A stretch of DNA of 7,992 bases from Halobacteriales archaeon QS_9_68_42 (GTDB lineage Archaea > Halobacteriota > Halobacteria > Halobacteriales > Haloarculaceae). The number at the start of each line of letters is the position of its first letter. The first letter of the stretch is position 1. The stretch lies in assembly GCA_003022905.1 (NCBI GenBank), contig PXSE01000041.1, positions 1-7,992 on the forward strand, read 5' to 3'. A model generated the notes under the pieces. That model saw only the letters and a program-made list of their open reading frames with translations. It had not been told where the DNA came from and did no database searches. Below are positions 1 through 4,995 of the stretch, piece after piece. A program made the position numbers and the translations under genes.

Positions 1-180
1 CTGACCGGCCGGACGTTCGACAATCGGCGGTTCTACCGGGCCTTTGCGGCCTTCCTCCTGGCGACGGTGTGGGCGGACCTCCACCGCGAGGCCGTCGCTA
101 CGGGTCGGGATTCGACGCACGCTCCCTGGGTCGACTACACGCTCGCGATGGCGGGGACCGTCGCCGGTCAGAACTGGTAG
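1..180 (+). CDS. C-terminal end of an unrecognised protein (5' truncated by window edge)
   Basis: Frame 1 is open from the first base to a TAG at 178-180 and gives 59 residues ending in AGQNW. The codons are rich in G/C at position three, as in neighbouring genes, so it is probably real coding sequence. The visible part has a moderately hydrophobic stretch (FYRAFAAFLLATVWADL) followed by a polar tail. One membrane-associated helix is possible but not certain. I do not recognise the family. Its last 13 bases overlap the end of the convergent minus-strand gene, so the two transcripts would be antisense at their tails. The start and most of the protein lie outside the window. Confidence 0.6.
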   Translation: MTGRTFDNRRFYRAFAAFLLATVWADLHREAVATGRDSTHAPWVDYTLAMAGTVAGQNW

Positions 181-497
181 CGCCGGTCGTCGTTCTGGTC
201 CGCCTGGGGGAACTGGTCGCCGCCGGTCATCTCCTCGAAGGTCATCCCCGAGAGGTACTCGTCGTAGGTGATCTCGTAGCCGCTCCGGAGGTGGAAGTCG
301 AGGTTGCCGGTCTCGACGGCCGTCCGGAACAGCGTGTGGACCGCCCGGCGGACGAGTTCGTCGGCGTCGTCCGGGCCGTAGGCGGACTGCAGCATCGCCA
401 GTTCGTTCCGCGTCTCGGCGTCGAGTTTCACTGACAGCTCGTCACCCAGTTCGCCGTAGGTGGCCTCAATGTCGGCTGAGAGGTCGTCGAGTCCCAT
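168..497 (-). CDS. Small acidic protein with ribbon-helix-helix-like pattern (hypothetical)
   Basis: This is a 109-residue protein. Residues 19-60 look like a ribbon-helix-helix (CopG/Arc-type) fold: a short strand (DELSVKLDAE), a first helix (NELAMLQSAY), a GPDDA turn, then a second helix (DELVRRAVHTLFRTAV). Family members usually bind DNA as dimers through the strand. Here the strand is acidic, so DNA binding is an inference, not a given. Residues 65-95 hold a second conserved-looking patch with aromatic and acidic residues (FHLRSGYEITYDEYLSGM), followed by a polar tail. The ATG at 495-497 begins the first plausible stretch, MGLDDLSADI. The gene lies 45 bp downstream of the frameshifted membrane-protein gene on the same strand, so the two may be co-transcribed. 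Its 3' end overlaps the convergent gene by 13 bp. No specific function can be assigned. Confidence 0.75.
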   Translation of the reverse strand: MGLDDLSADIEATYGELGDELSVKLDAETRNELAMLQSAYGPDDADELVRRAVHTLFRTAVETGNLDFHLRSGYEITYDEYLSGMTFEEMTGGDQFPQADQNDDRRYQF

Positions 498-542
498 GGC
501 GGTCCTCGGCGGGGGCGACGAAAGTGGGTTTCGCTCCGGGCG

Positions 543-723
543 CTACCCGGCGTCGGCCGCCTCCCCGCGCCGGTCGAAGGCGACGACAAAGAGGATGACC
601 GGTCAAAAACAGGGTGGCGATGAAGGGGATACCCGCCCCGAGGGAGAAGGCGGCGACGACGGCGGCCGGCAGGACGAACTCCAAGTCGACGGCCGTCACC
701 ACCACCTGCGTTATCTCCTTCAT
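543..723 (-). pseudogene. Small membrane protein split by a +1 frameshift
   Basis: Starting from ATG (721-723), the first frame gives a convincing small membrane protein: MKEITQVVVTAVDLEF, then LPAAVVAAFSLGAGIPFIATLFLT. It then changes abruptly to arginine-rich nonsense. The neighbouring frame picks up exactly there with VILFVVAFDRRGEAADAG and a TAG at 543-545. The whole interval is 181 bases, one more than a multiple of three. Removing one base from the GACCGGTC palindrome at 597-604 would give a continuous hydrophobic helix (ATLFLTVILFVVAF) and an intact 59-residue protein with two membrane helices and a charged tail. The cause could be a sequencing error, a recent mutation or, less likely, recoding. 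The family is not recognised. An AT-rich element lies about 24 nt upstream of the ATG, as expected for a leaderless haloarchaeal transcript. The ribbon-helix-helix-like gene follows 45 bp downstream. Confidence 0.65.
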
Positions 724-741
724 GCCCGGCCCCTGTCGCCG

Positions 742-752
742 CTATCAAATAG
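742..752. promoter_or_regulatory. AT-rich symmetric TATA-like element between divergent genes
   Basis: CTATCAAATAG is an imperfect palindrome (CTAT-CAA-ATAG) and the only AT-rich patch in the 86-bp gap between the divergent membrane-protein gene and mutY. Its centre is about 24 nt from the minus-strand ATG, which suits a leaderless transcript. It is about 63 nt from the mutY ATG, so if it also drives mutY that mRNA would carry a leader of roughly 35 nt. Assignment is by position and composition only. Confidence 0.4.
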
Positions 753-809
753 GTGTTCCAACCGCCGGAACCGTCAGGCCCAAGCGCCGGCCGCCGGAAC
801 GGTAGCGCG

Positions 810-1793
810 ATGACGGACGCCGCCGAGGAGGCCGACCCGACCGACCACCTGCCGGAGGACGTCGACTCGGTCCGGGCGGCGCTGGTCGAGTGGTACGAGG
901 CCGACCACCGGGAGTACCCCTGGCGGGAGACGACCGACCCCTACACCATCCTCGTCTCGGAAGTAATGAGCCAGCAGACCCAGCTCGACCGGGTCGTCGA
1001 CGCCTACGAGGACTTCCTTGAGGAGTGGCCGACCATCGAGGCGCTGGCGGCGGCCGACCGGGCCGACGTGGTCGGCTTCTGGACGACCCACTCGCTGGGC
1101 TACAACAACCGCGCGAAGTACCTCCATGAGGCCGCCCGGCAGGTACGCGAGGAGTTCGATGGCGCGTTCCCCGGGACGCCCGACGGACTGCAGGCGCTGA
1201 TGGGCGTCGGCCCCTACACCGCAAACGCCGTCGCCTCCTTCGCGTTCAACAACGGCAATGCGGTCGTCGACACCAATGTCGAGCGCGTGCTGTACCGCGC
1301 CTTCGACGTGACAGACGACGACGAGGCCTTCGCGGCCGTCGCCTCGGAACTCATGCCCGCTGGCCGCTCGCGGGTCTGGAACAACGCGGTCATGGAGCTG
1401 GGGGGCGTCGCCTGCGGGAAGACGCCGCGGTGCGACGAGGCCGGCTGTCCGTGGCGGGAGTGGTGTCGCGCCTACGAGACGGGCGACTTCACGGCGCCGG
1501 ACGTTCCGACACAGCCGGAGTTCGAGGGCAGTCGCCGGCAGATGCGCGGCCGGGTGATTTCGACGCTCAAGGAGTACGACGAACTGCCGCTCGACGAACT
1601 GGGGCCGCGGGTCCGAGTCGACTACGCGCCCGACGGCGTTCTCGCCGGAGGCGAGGGCTCGTCGGAGGAGGATAGCGAGTCCGACGGCAAGTACGGCCGC
1701 GAGTGGCTCCGCGGACTGCTCGAGGACCTCGCGGACGACGGCCTCGTAGAGGTCGAGGACCGCGGCGACACGGTGGCCCGCCTTCGGCGGTGA
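810..1793 (+). CDS. mutY: A/G-specific adenine DNA glycosylase MutY
   Basis: This 327-residue enzyme removes adenine mispaired with 8-oxoguanine or G in base-excision repair. The helix-hairpin-helix/Gly-Asp glycosylase core is clear. The catalytic Glu is E51 in SEVMSQQTQ, the hairpin is MGVGPYTANAVASFAF (131-146), and the catalytic Asp is D154 in VVDTNVERVL. A four-cysteine iron-sulfur loop lies at C202, C208, C213 and C219. The cysteine spacing (5, 4 and 5 residues between) differs from the C-x6-C-x2-C-x5-C of Escherichia coli MutY. The bacterial C-terminal NUDIX-like 8-oxoG recognition domain is missing. Instead there is an acidic Ser/Glu-rich linker (about 281-292) and a short winged-helix-like tail (GREWLRGLLEDLADDGLVEV). 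I chose the ATG at 810 because upstream codons from a GTG at 753 give proline/arginine-rich sequence unlike the family. The flavoprotein gene follows 46 bp downstream with its own promoter-like box. Confidence 0.93.
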   Translation: MTDAAEEADPTDHLPEDVDSVRAALVEWYEADHREYPWRETTDPYTILVSEVMSQQTQLDRVVDAYEDFLEEWPTIEALAAADRADVVGFWTTHSLGYNNRAKYLHEAARQVREEFDGAFPGTPDGLQALMGVGPYTANAVASFAFNNGNAVVDTNVERVLYRAFDVTDDDEAFAAVASELMPAGRSRVWNNAVMELGGVACGKTPRCDEAGCPWREWCRAYETGDFTAPDVPTQPEFEGSRRQMRGRVISTLKEYDELPLDELGPRVRVDYAPDGVLAGGEGSSEEDSESDGKYGREWLRGLLEDLADDGLVEVEDRGDTVARLRR

Positions 1794-1810
1794 GGACCCT
1801 GACCCCGCCG

Positions 1811-1818
1811 AATTTACC
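1811..1818 (+). promoter_or_regulatory. TATA-like box of the FMN reductase gene
   Basis: AATTTACC is the only AT-rich patch between mutY and the next gene. Its centre is about 26 nt before the ATG at 1840, the spacing expected for an archaeal TATA box serving a leaderless mRNA. This suggests transcription independent of mutY. Not experimentally supported here. Confidence 0.45.
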
Positions 1819-1839
1819 TCTCCGGTCCGAAGAGCGGGT

Positions 1840-2421
1840 ATGAACGACGTGCACATGACGGCCGTCGTCGGGAGCCTCCGGGCGGAGAGCTACACCCGTC
1901 AGTCCTGCCGGCGCGCGCTGTCGGCCGCCGAGAGCTACGAGGGCGTCGAGACGGACCTGCTGGACCTCCGGGAACTGGACCTACCGGTGTTCGACGCCGA
2001 TGACCGGGAGGCGGGCGACGCCACGGAACTCACGCGGCGGGTCCGGGCGGCCGACGCCGTTCTCCTCGGGTCGCCGGTGTACCACGGGTCGTACTCGTCG
2101 GCGCTGAAGAATGCGCTAGACTACTGCGGGTTCGACGAGTTCGAGGAGACGACGGTCGGGTTGCTCTGCGTTGCCGGCGGCGCCTTCCCGACGACGACGC
2201 TGGACCACCTCCGGTCGGTGGCGCGGGCGCTCAACGCCTGGGTCCTTCCCCACCAGGTCGCGGTGCCCCGGGCGCGGAACGCCTTCGTCGACGGCGAGCC
2301 CGTTGACGATGACCTCGCCGAGCGCATCGATACGCTGGGCCGCCGGCTGGTCGAGTACGCCAATATCGAACCGGACCCCCCGACTGTGGAGGCTGTCCAG
2401 AACGTCGGCGCCGAGGATTAG
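1840..2421 (+). CDS. NAD(P)H-dependent FMN reductase-like flavoprotein
   Basis: This 193-residue cytoplasmic protein has a flavodoxin-like fold of the NADPH-dependent FMN reductase family (azoreductase, chromate reductase and SsuE relatives). The N-terminal strand and flavin-phosphate loop are AVVGSLRAESYTRQ (8-21). A second flavin-contacting segment is LLGSPVYHGSYSSALKNALD (75-94). The strand GLLCVAGGAF (107-116) would precede the isoalloxazine-side loop. The full length is typical for the family. Members transfer hydride from NAD(P)H to FMN or to quinone-type acceptors; the actual substrate cannot be inferred. A second in-frame Met at residue 6 is an alternative start, but the TATA-like box position favours the first. 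The final 45 codons, from V150, recur as a detached copy 706 bp further on. The C-terminal tail after about residue 175 is loosely conserved-looking. Confidence 0.88.
   Translation: MNDVHMTAVVGSLRAESYTRQSCRRALSAAESYEGVETDLLDLRELDLPVFDADDREAGDATELTRRVRAADAVLLGSPVYHGSYSSALKNALDYCGFDEFEETTVGLLCVAGGAFPTTTLDHLRSVARALNAWVLPHQVAVPRARNAFVDGEPVDDDLAERIDTLGRRLVEYANIEPDPPTVEAVQNVGAED
2287..2421 (+). repeat. Direct repeat, copy 1: 3' end of the FMN reductase gene
   Basis: These 135 bases, the last 45 codons including the stop, match 3128-3262 in the same orientation without any gap. By hand count 116 of 135 bases agree, and 37 of 44 residues. The two starts are 841 bp apart. This copy belongs to an intact gene; the other does not. 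Confidence 0.93.
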
Positions 2422-2552
2422 TAGCTGATGATAGGACGATTCCATTATTAACTTTGACCGCGAGCCACCCGACTAATACGGTCGAGTGGTCTCACATCAG
2501 AAATCAAAACATACCTGACTCCTGTCAGAAGTAGCGTGCACGAGCTAGGGAT
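2422..2552. other. AT-richer non-coding stretch between FMN reductase and small membrane gene
   Basis: This 131-bp convergent gap is visibly lower in G+C than the flanking genes. I see no plausible gene. It holds an imperfect inverted repeat, CCACCCGAC (2465-2473) against GTCGAGTGG (2481-2489), with eight of nine pairs and a 7-nt loop. A shorter perfect one follows, CTGAC (2515-2519) against GTCAG (2524-2528). Either could be a 3'-end hairpin for the FMN reductase or the oppositely transcribed small gene, but neither is followed by a clear T tract. Confidence 0.5.
2465..2489. terminator. Candidate 3'-end hairpin of the FMN reductase gene
   Basis: A nine-base stem with one mismatch closes a 7-nt loop, starting 44 nt after the FMN reductase stop. 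A hairpin with a shared CCCGACT segment begins 45 nt after the stop of the duplicated fragment (3307-3320), so it may be an inherited part of the duplicated unit. No T-rich tail is present, so a termination role is only a guess. Confidence 0.3.
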
Positions 2553-2780
2553 TCATGAGCTGTAAGCGAACCCCAGGATAACCAATCCCAGGAAGCTTAA
2601 GACCGGCCCCAATCGTCGCGTGAGGGTAACGTTCCAATCAGCTGGTTCGACCTTGGTCACTCGACGTTTGCTCCCGATGGCGTCTATCTGTTCGCCAAAC
2701 TTAGCGAGTCGGTACGGCTTCCATGTCATCAGAACACCCCAGACTATGAACAGGAAACCAAGGATTAGATAGCCGACCAT
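2553..2780 (-). CDS. Small two-helix membrane protein (hypothetical)
   Basis: This 75-residue protein has a hydrophobic N-terminal helix (about residues 3-19, GYLILGFLFIVWGVLMT), a central basic loop (KPYRLAKFGEQIDAIGSKRR) and a second helix near the C terminus (about 57-73, LGPVLSFLGLVILGFAY). The layout resembles small two-helix proteins of the DUF6199 type, but I cannot confirm that from memory of the family alone. Coding potential is supported by the amphipathic layout, the clean ATG start and a strong TATA-like element 26 nt upstream. Base composition is clearly less GC-rich than in neighbouring genes and third positions are less biased, so this stretch probably has a different origin. 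It sits between two halves of a duplication scar and shares no operon with either neighbour. No function is assigned. Confidence 0.7.
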   Translation of the reverse strand: MVGYLILGFLFIVWGVLMTWKPYRLAKFGEQIDAIGSKRRVTKVEPADWNVTLTRRLGPVLSFLGLVILGFAYSS

Positions 2781-2800
2781 GCCACTACTACACTATCCCG

Positions 2801-2813
2801 AAATATACTTTTT
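2801..2813 (-). promoter_or_regulatory. Strong TATA-like box of the small membrane protein gene
   Basis: On the minus strand this reads AAAAAGTATATTT, the most TATA-like sequence in the window. It is centred about 26 nt upstream of the ATG at 2778-2780, which predicts a leaderless transcript. Confidence 0.6.
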
Positions 2814-2867
2814 ATTCCCCTAACATGTAAAGAACTGAAGAACCCGCTTTGAATTTCAATTGGGCTG

Positions 2868-3140
2868 TTACGTGAATAGGGTGACTGTCAGCGTCTCGGC
2901 GTCGGCGTCGTGCTCGATGCGCGAACCGCCGTCGGCGTCCTCGACGGTCGCCGCGCCATTGACCATCCACGGGTAGTCGACGACGGCGTCGTCGGCGAAG
3001 CGGCTCTCCAGGGTCGCCGTCGGCGTCGGTGACACCGTCGACATTGGCTCGGGGGTCCCGTCCGGCGGCGCGTCGCCATAGTCGGCCAGCAGGCTCGCCG
3101 CGCCGGCCGACCCGATAGCCGTGAGGAGTCGACGGCGAGC
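2868..3140 (-). pseudogene. Decayed N-terminal fragment of a Tat lipoprotein, paralogue of the gene at 3354-4265
   Basis: On the minus strand, in a frame with no start codon at its beginning, the sequence gives 90 residues. They open ARRRLLTAIGSAGAASLLADYGD and end at TAA (2868-2870). The opening matches a twin-arginine lipoprotein leader, RRRVLAAVGAAATAPLLAGC in the intact neighbour, but the lipobox LAGC has become LADY, so the lipid-attachment Cys is gone. A low-complexity Pro/Thr spacer follows, and then VVDYP and GAATV, both present in the intact protein (residues 56-60 and 65-69) with nearly the same spacing. The intact protein is 303 residues, so most of the C-terminal part is missing. 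The last 16 residues can also be aligned without gaps to the start of the intact protein's C-terminal domain (RIEHDADAETLTVT against RYEYDDTTGELTVT). This suggests an internal deletion rather than simple truncation. The gene is certainly non-functional as an exported lipoprotein. Confidence 0.8.
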
Positions 3141-3262
3141 CCGTCGAGGATGACCTCGCCGAGCGCATCGACACGCTCGGATGGCGGCTGGTCAAGTACG
3201 CCAACATCGAACCGACCCCCCGGACTGCGGAGGCGGTCCAGAATATCGGCGCCGAGGACTGA
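3128..3262 (+). pseudogene. Detached 3' end of an FMN reductase gene (direct repeat, copy 2)
   Basis: This repeats the last 45 codons of the gene at 1840-2421 at the same length and in the same reading frame, with its own stop (TGA instead of TAG). The encoded residues run from VDGEP to VQNIGAED, with seven substitutions among 44 (for example R to W in DTLGRRL and E to K in LVEYAN). Eight further codons differ silently. There is no upstream coding sequence for the flavin-binding part: the sequence before it belongs to the lipoprotein relic on the other strand. It therefore cannot encode a functional reductase. Its first 13 bases, GTCGACGGCGAGC, also serve as the twin-arginine codons of that relic, so the two fragments overlap at the junction. 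Confidence 0.88.
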
Positions 3263-3306
3263 CCGGGCGCTCATAGTGGTTGCTGTAAGTCAGTACCGAA
3301 CCGACC

Positions 3307-3320
3307 GCCCGACTGCGGGC
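3307..3320. terminator. Candidate hairpin between converging FMN reductase fragment and lipoprotein gene
   Basis: GCCCG-ACTG-CGGGC is a perfect five-base stem with a 4-nt loop in the 91-bp gap between the detached reductase end and the lipoprotein stop. It lies 33 nt beyond the lipoprotein stop on that strand and could help end either transcript. There is no T-rich tail, and such short GC stems can arise by chance in this genome. Confidence 0.25.
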
Positions 3321-3353
3321 AGGTATACCGGTAAACAGCTACAGTGATCAGTA

Positions 3354-4265
3354 TCAGGCGTCGGGGCCTTCCCACCGGCCCAGCGTCCGGGACTCCCCGT
3401 CGCTGCCCAGCCAGACGATGCTGACCGTCGCGTCGGACTCGACGGCGACAGTCTTGGTGTCGCCCGCGGCCACCGGCGTCGTCCACGACTCCTCGACGTT
3501 CCCGGAGGTGACGGCGAGTTCGTCCTCCGCGGGGATGGTATCGCCGCTCTCGTGGGTGACCGTCAGTTCCCCCGTGGTATCGTCGTACTCGTACCGGAAG
3601 GTCACCTCCGGAACGCCCACGCCGCCGTCGCCGCCCGCCTCGCCGACGAGCAGCACCATGCCCGAGAGGTTGCCGGCCCCGTCGGCCAGTTCCTGAGCAG
3701 TGGCGTCGACGACGAACAGCCGCTTGAACTCCGCCGGGGCCACCCGGGCGCCGTACACCGCCCCCTCGAGTCGCTCGAACCCGACGGCGCCCTCGGACCG
3801 CAGTTCGTTGTCAGTCCCGACGGCGACAACGTTCCAGTCGGCGTACTCGACGAAGACCCCGTTAGCAAACACGCGGTAGACGAAGCGCTCGGCCGACGCC
3901 TCGTAGACGGGCGCGACGAAGCCGGCGCGGGCGTCGACGGCGAGGTCCCGGGTGACGCGGAGTTCCGCCGGGTTCGACTCGCCCTCGAAGGCGCCGACGA
4001 GGCCGAACGACCGCTCGGGGTCGGCGTACTCGACGACGAGGCGGTCGCCCTCCTCGGAAACGGTCGCGGCGCCGTCGACGAAGTCCGGATAGTCGACGAC
4101 GGTCCCGTCGGCGACGGCGCGGTCCTGGGGCGGCTCGGTCGCGGTTGGCGTCTCCGTTGCGGTCGGCCCGCCGTCGCCCGAATCGTCCGAACAGCCGGCC
4201 AGCAAGGGGGCGGTCGCCGCGGCGCCGACCGCGGCCAGAACCCGGCGCCTGTCGGGAGCGTTCAT
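3354..4265 (-). CDS. Tat-exported lipoprotein with pilin-like C-terminal domain
   Basis: This is a 303-residue secreted protein. The leader is a twin-arginine lipoprotein signal, MNAPDRRRVLAAVGAAATAP followed by LLAGC with lipidated C25. This places the mature protein on the outer face of the membrane, the usual route in haloarchaea. A Ser/Asp/Thr/Pro-rich tether follows (26-50). A central domain begins at VVDYPDFVDGAATV (56-69) and runs to about 210. Residues 219-300 (PEVTFRYEYDDTTGELTVTH to RTLGRW) resemble the beta-rich C-terminal domain of haloarchaeal type IV pilins, including the pattern ThesGDTI, vaAGDtktV and ivWlgsDGeS. Role unknown; surface binding or sensing is only a guess. The ATG at 4263-4265 is chosen because it begins directly before the RRR motif, and a TATA-like box lies 28 nt upstream. 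The gene is divergent from the Yip1-type gene and has a decayed paralogue 214 bp downstream. Confidence 0.88.
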   Translation of the reverse strand: MNAPDRRRVLAAVGAAATAPLLAGCSDDSGDGGPTATETPTATEPPQDRAVADGTVVDYPDFVDGAATVSEEGDRLVVEYADPERSFGLVGAFEGESNPAELRVTRDLAVDARAGFVAPVYEASAERFVYRVFANGVFVEYADWNVVAVGTDNELRSEGAVGFERLEGAVYGARVAPAEFKRLFVVDATAQELADGAGNLSGMVLLVGEAGGDGGVGVPEVTFRYEYDDTTGELTVTHESGDTIPAEDELAVTSGNVEESWTTPVAAGDTKTVAVESDATVSIVWLGSDGESRTLGRWEGPDA

Positions 4266-4287
4266 ACCGCGGGAGAGTCGGGCCGGC

Positions 4288-4297
4288 GGTAAAACCC
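4288..4297. promoter_or_regulatory. Shared bidirectional TATA-like element
   Basis: GGTAAAACCC (GGGTTTTACC on the other strand) is the only AT-rich patch in the 55-bp gap between two divergent genes. The first bases of the two start codons are at 4265 and 4321, whose midpoint is 4293, inside this element. It is thus 27-28 nt from both ATGs, the expected distance for leaderless transcription in either direction. One TBP-binding site appears to serve both genes. Confidence 0.5.
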
Positions 4298-4320
4298 GGT
4301 CGGTTCGCCTCGGAAGCCTC

Positions 4321-4983
4321 ATGCCCGACCCCGTCGAACCGACCGACGTGACACAGTGGGTCGAAAATCCCGAGGGCGGGCGGCGGCGCGGGCCGCGCGG
4401 CCTGGCCCGAGCGTGGGTCGAGGTACTGGTCCGGCCGGGGCGATTCTTCCGGACCGGCGTCGCGCCCGCCGACCAGGCGCCGGGCCTGACCTTCGCGCTC
4501 GCCGTCGCCTTCACGTTCGTCGGCGGCCGCCTCCTCCTCTCGCCGGAATCGCTATCGGGGTACGGCCACGTCGTCGCCGCCACCGGACGGCCAGTTTTGT
4601 CGGCGTTCGTGCTGGCCGGCGCCATCGGTTTCCTGGTGGCACCGCTAGTATTGCACCTGGCGGCGGCGCTGGCGACGCTGTCGCTGATGGCCGTCGTCGA
4701 CGACCGGGGCGGCATCAGCGAGACGGTCCAGGTCGTCGCCTACGCGTCGGCGCCGGCCGTCTTCGTGGCCGTTCCTCACCCGGCCGTTCAGGTCGTCGCG
4801 GCGAGTTACGGCGCGCTCCTGGTGGCCGTCGGCTTCGCCGTCGTCCACGAGACGTCGCCCCCCCGGGCGGCCGTGGCCGCGCTGTTGCCCGCCGTCTTCG
4901 TGTTCGGCTTCGCCTTCGGCGGTATCGGCGCCGTCGAGGCCGTCACGGGCATCGAGGTGACCGGCGACCGAACGGCCGGGTAG
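4321..4983 (+). CDS. Yip1-domain family membrane protein
   Basis: This 220-residue polytopic membrane protein has a soluble N-terminal arm (1-50) with the motif TQWVENPEGGRRRGPRGLAR. About five hydrophobic segments follow, near residues 55-73, 92-122, 134-152, 157-177 and 182-205. The segment GISETVQVVAYASAP (131-145), a polar run leading into a Tyr-Ala-Ser-Ala-Pro turn before a helix, is characteristic of the archaeal and bacterial Yip1 domain. The short arm ending in RPGRFFR just before the first helix is also typical. The biochemical role of prokaryotic Yip1-type proteins is not established, and I assign none. The gene is divergent from the lipoprotein gene and shares its promoter element. 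It ends 42 bp before the RecJ-like gene, which has its own TATA-like box, so read-through is possible but not required. Confidence 0.8.
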   Translation: MPDPVEPTDVTQWVENPEGGRRRGPRGLARAWVEVLVRPGRFFRTGVAPADQAPGLTFALAVAFTFVGGRLLLSPESLSGYGHVVAATGRPVLSAFVLAGAIGFLVAPLVLHLAAALATLSLMAVVDDRGGISETVQVVAYASAPAVFVAVPHPAVQVVAASYGALLVAVGFAVVHETSPPRAAVAALLPAVFVFGFAFGGIGAVEAVTGIEVTGDRTAG

Positions 4984-4995
4984 ATTCCGACAACC

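Noticed and set aside
762..800. Ten-base direct repeat CCGCCGGAAC at 762-771 and 791-800 upstream of mutY
   Set aside because: Short and composed of GC triplets common in this genome; only two copies and no symmetry, so chance is likely.
753..809. GTG start extending MutY by 19 residues
   Set aside because: The added residues are Pro/Gly/Arg-rich, unlike the acidic N termini of haloarchaeal proteins, and would overlap the intergenic promoter area.
774..1856. Long open frame on the minus strand opposite mutY (360 codons)
   Set aside because: It is antisense to a gene with clear catalytic motifs. Its open length follows from G/C-biased third codon positions, and its translation shows no recognisable motif.
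2287..3262. Direct repeats as ends of a transposon or integrated element (attachment-site duplication)
   Set aside because: The repeats are 135 bp, coding and diverged. No integrase, transposase, tRNA or terminal inverted repeat lies between them, and a lipoprotein relic does. A duplication scar explains the data better.
3552..4292. Open plus-strand frame opposite the lipoprotein (246 codons)
   Set aside because: Antisense to a well-supported Tat lipoprotein; low-complexity Gly/Val/Arg composition and no family features.
4266..4715. Upstream extension of the lipoprotein frame to a far Met
   Set aside because: The extension is Arg/Pro/Thr-rich and antisense to the Yip1-type gene. The twin-arginine motif must sit near the N terminus, which it does with the ATG at 4263-4265.
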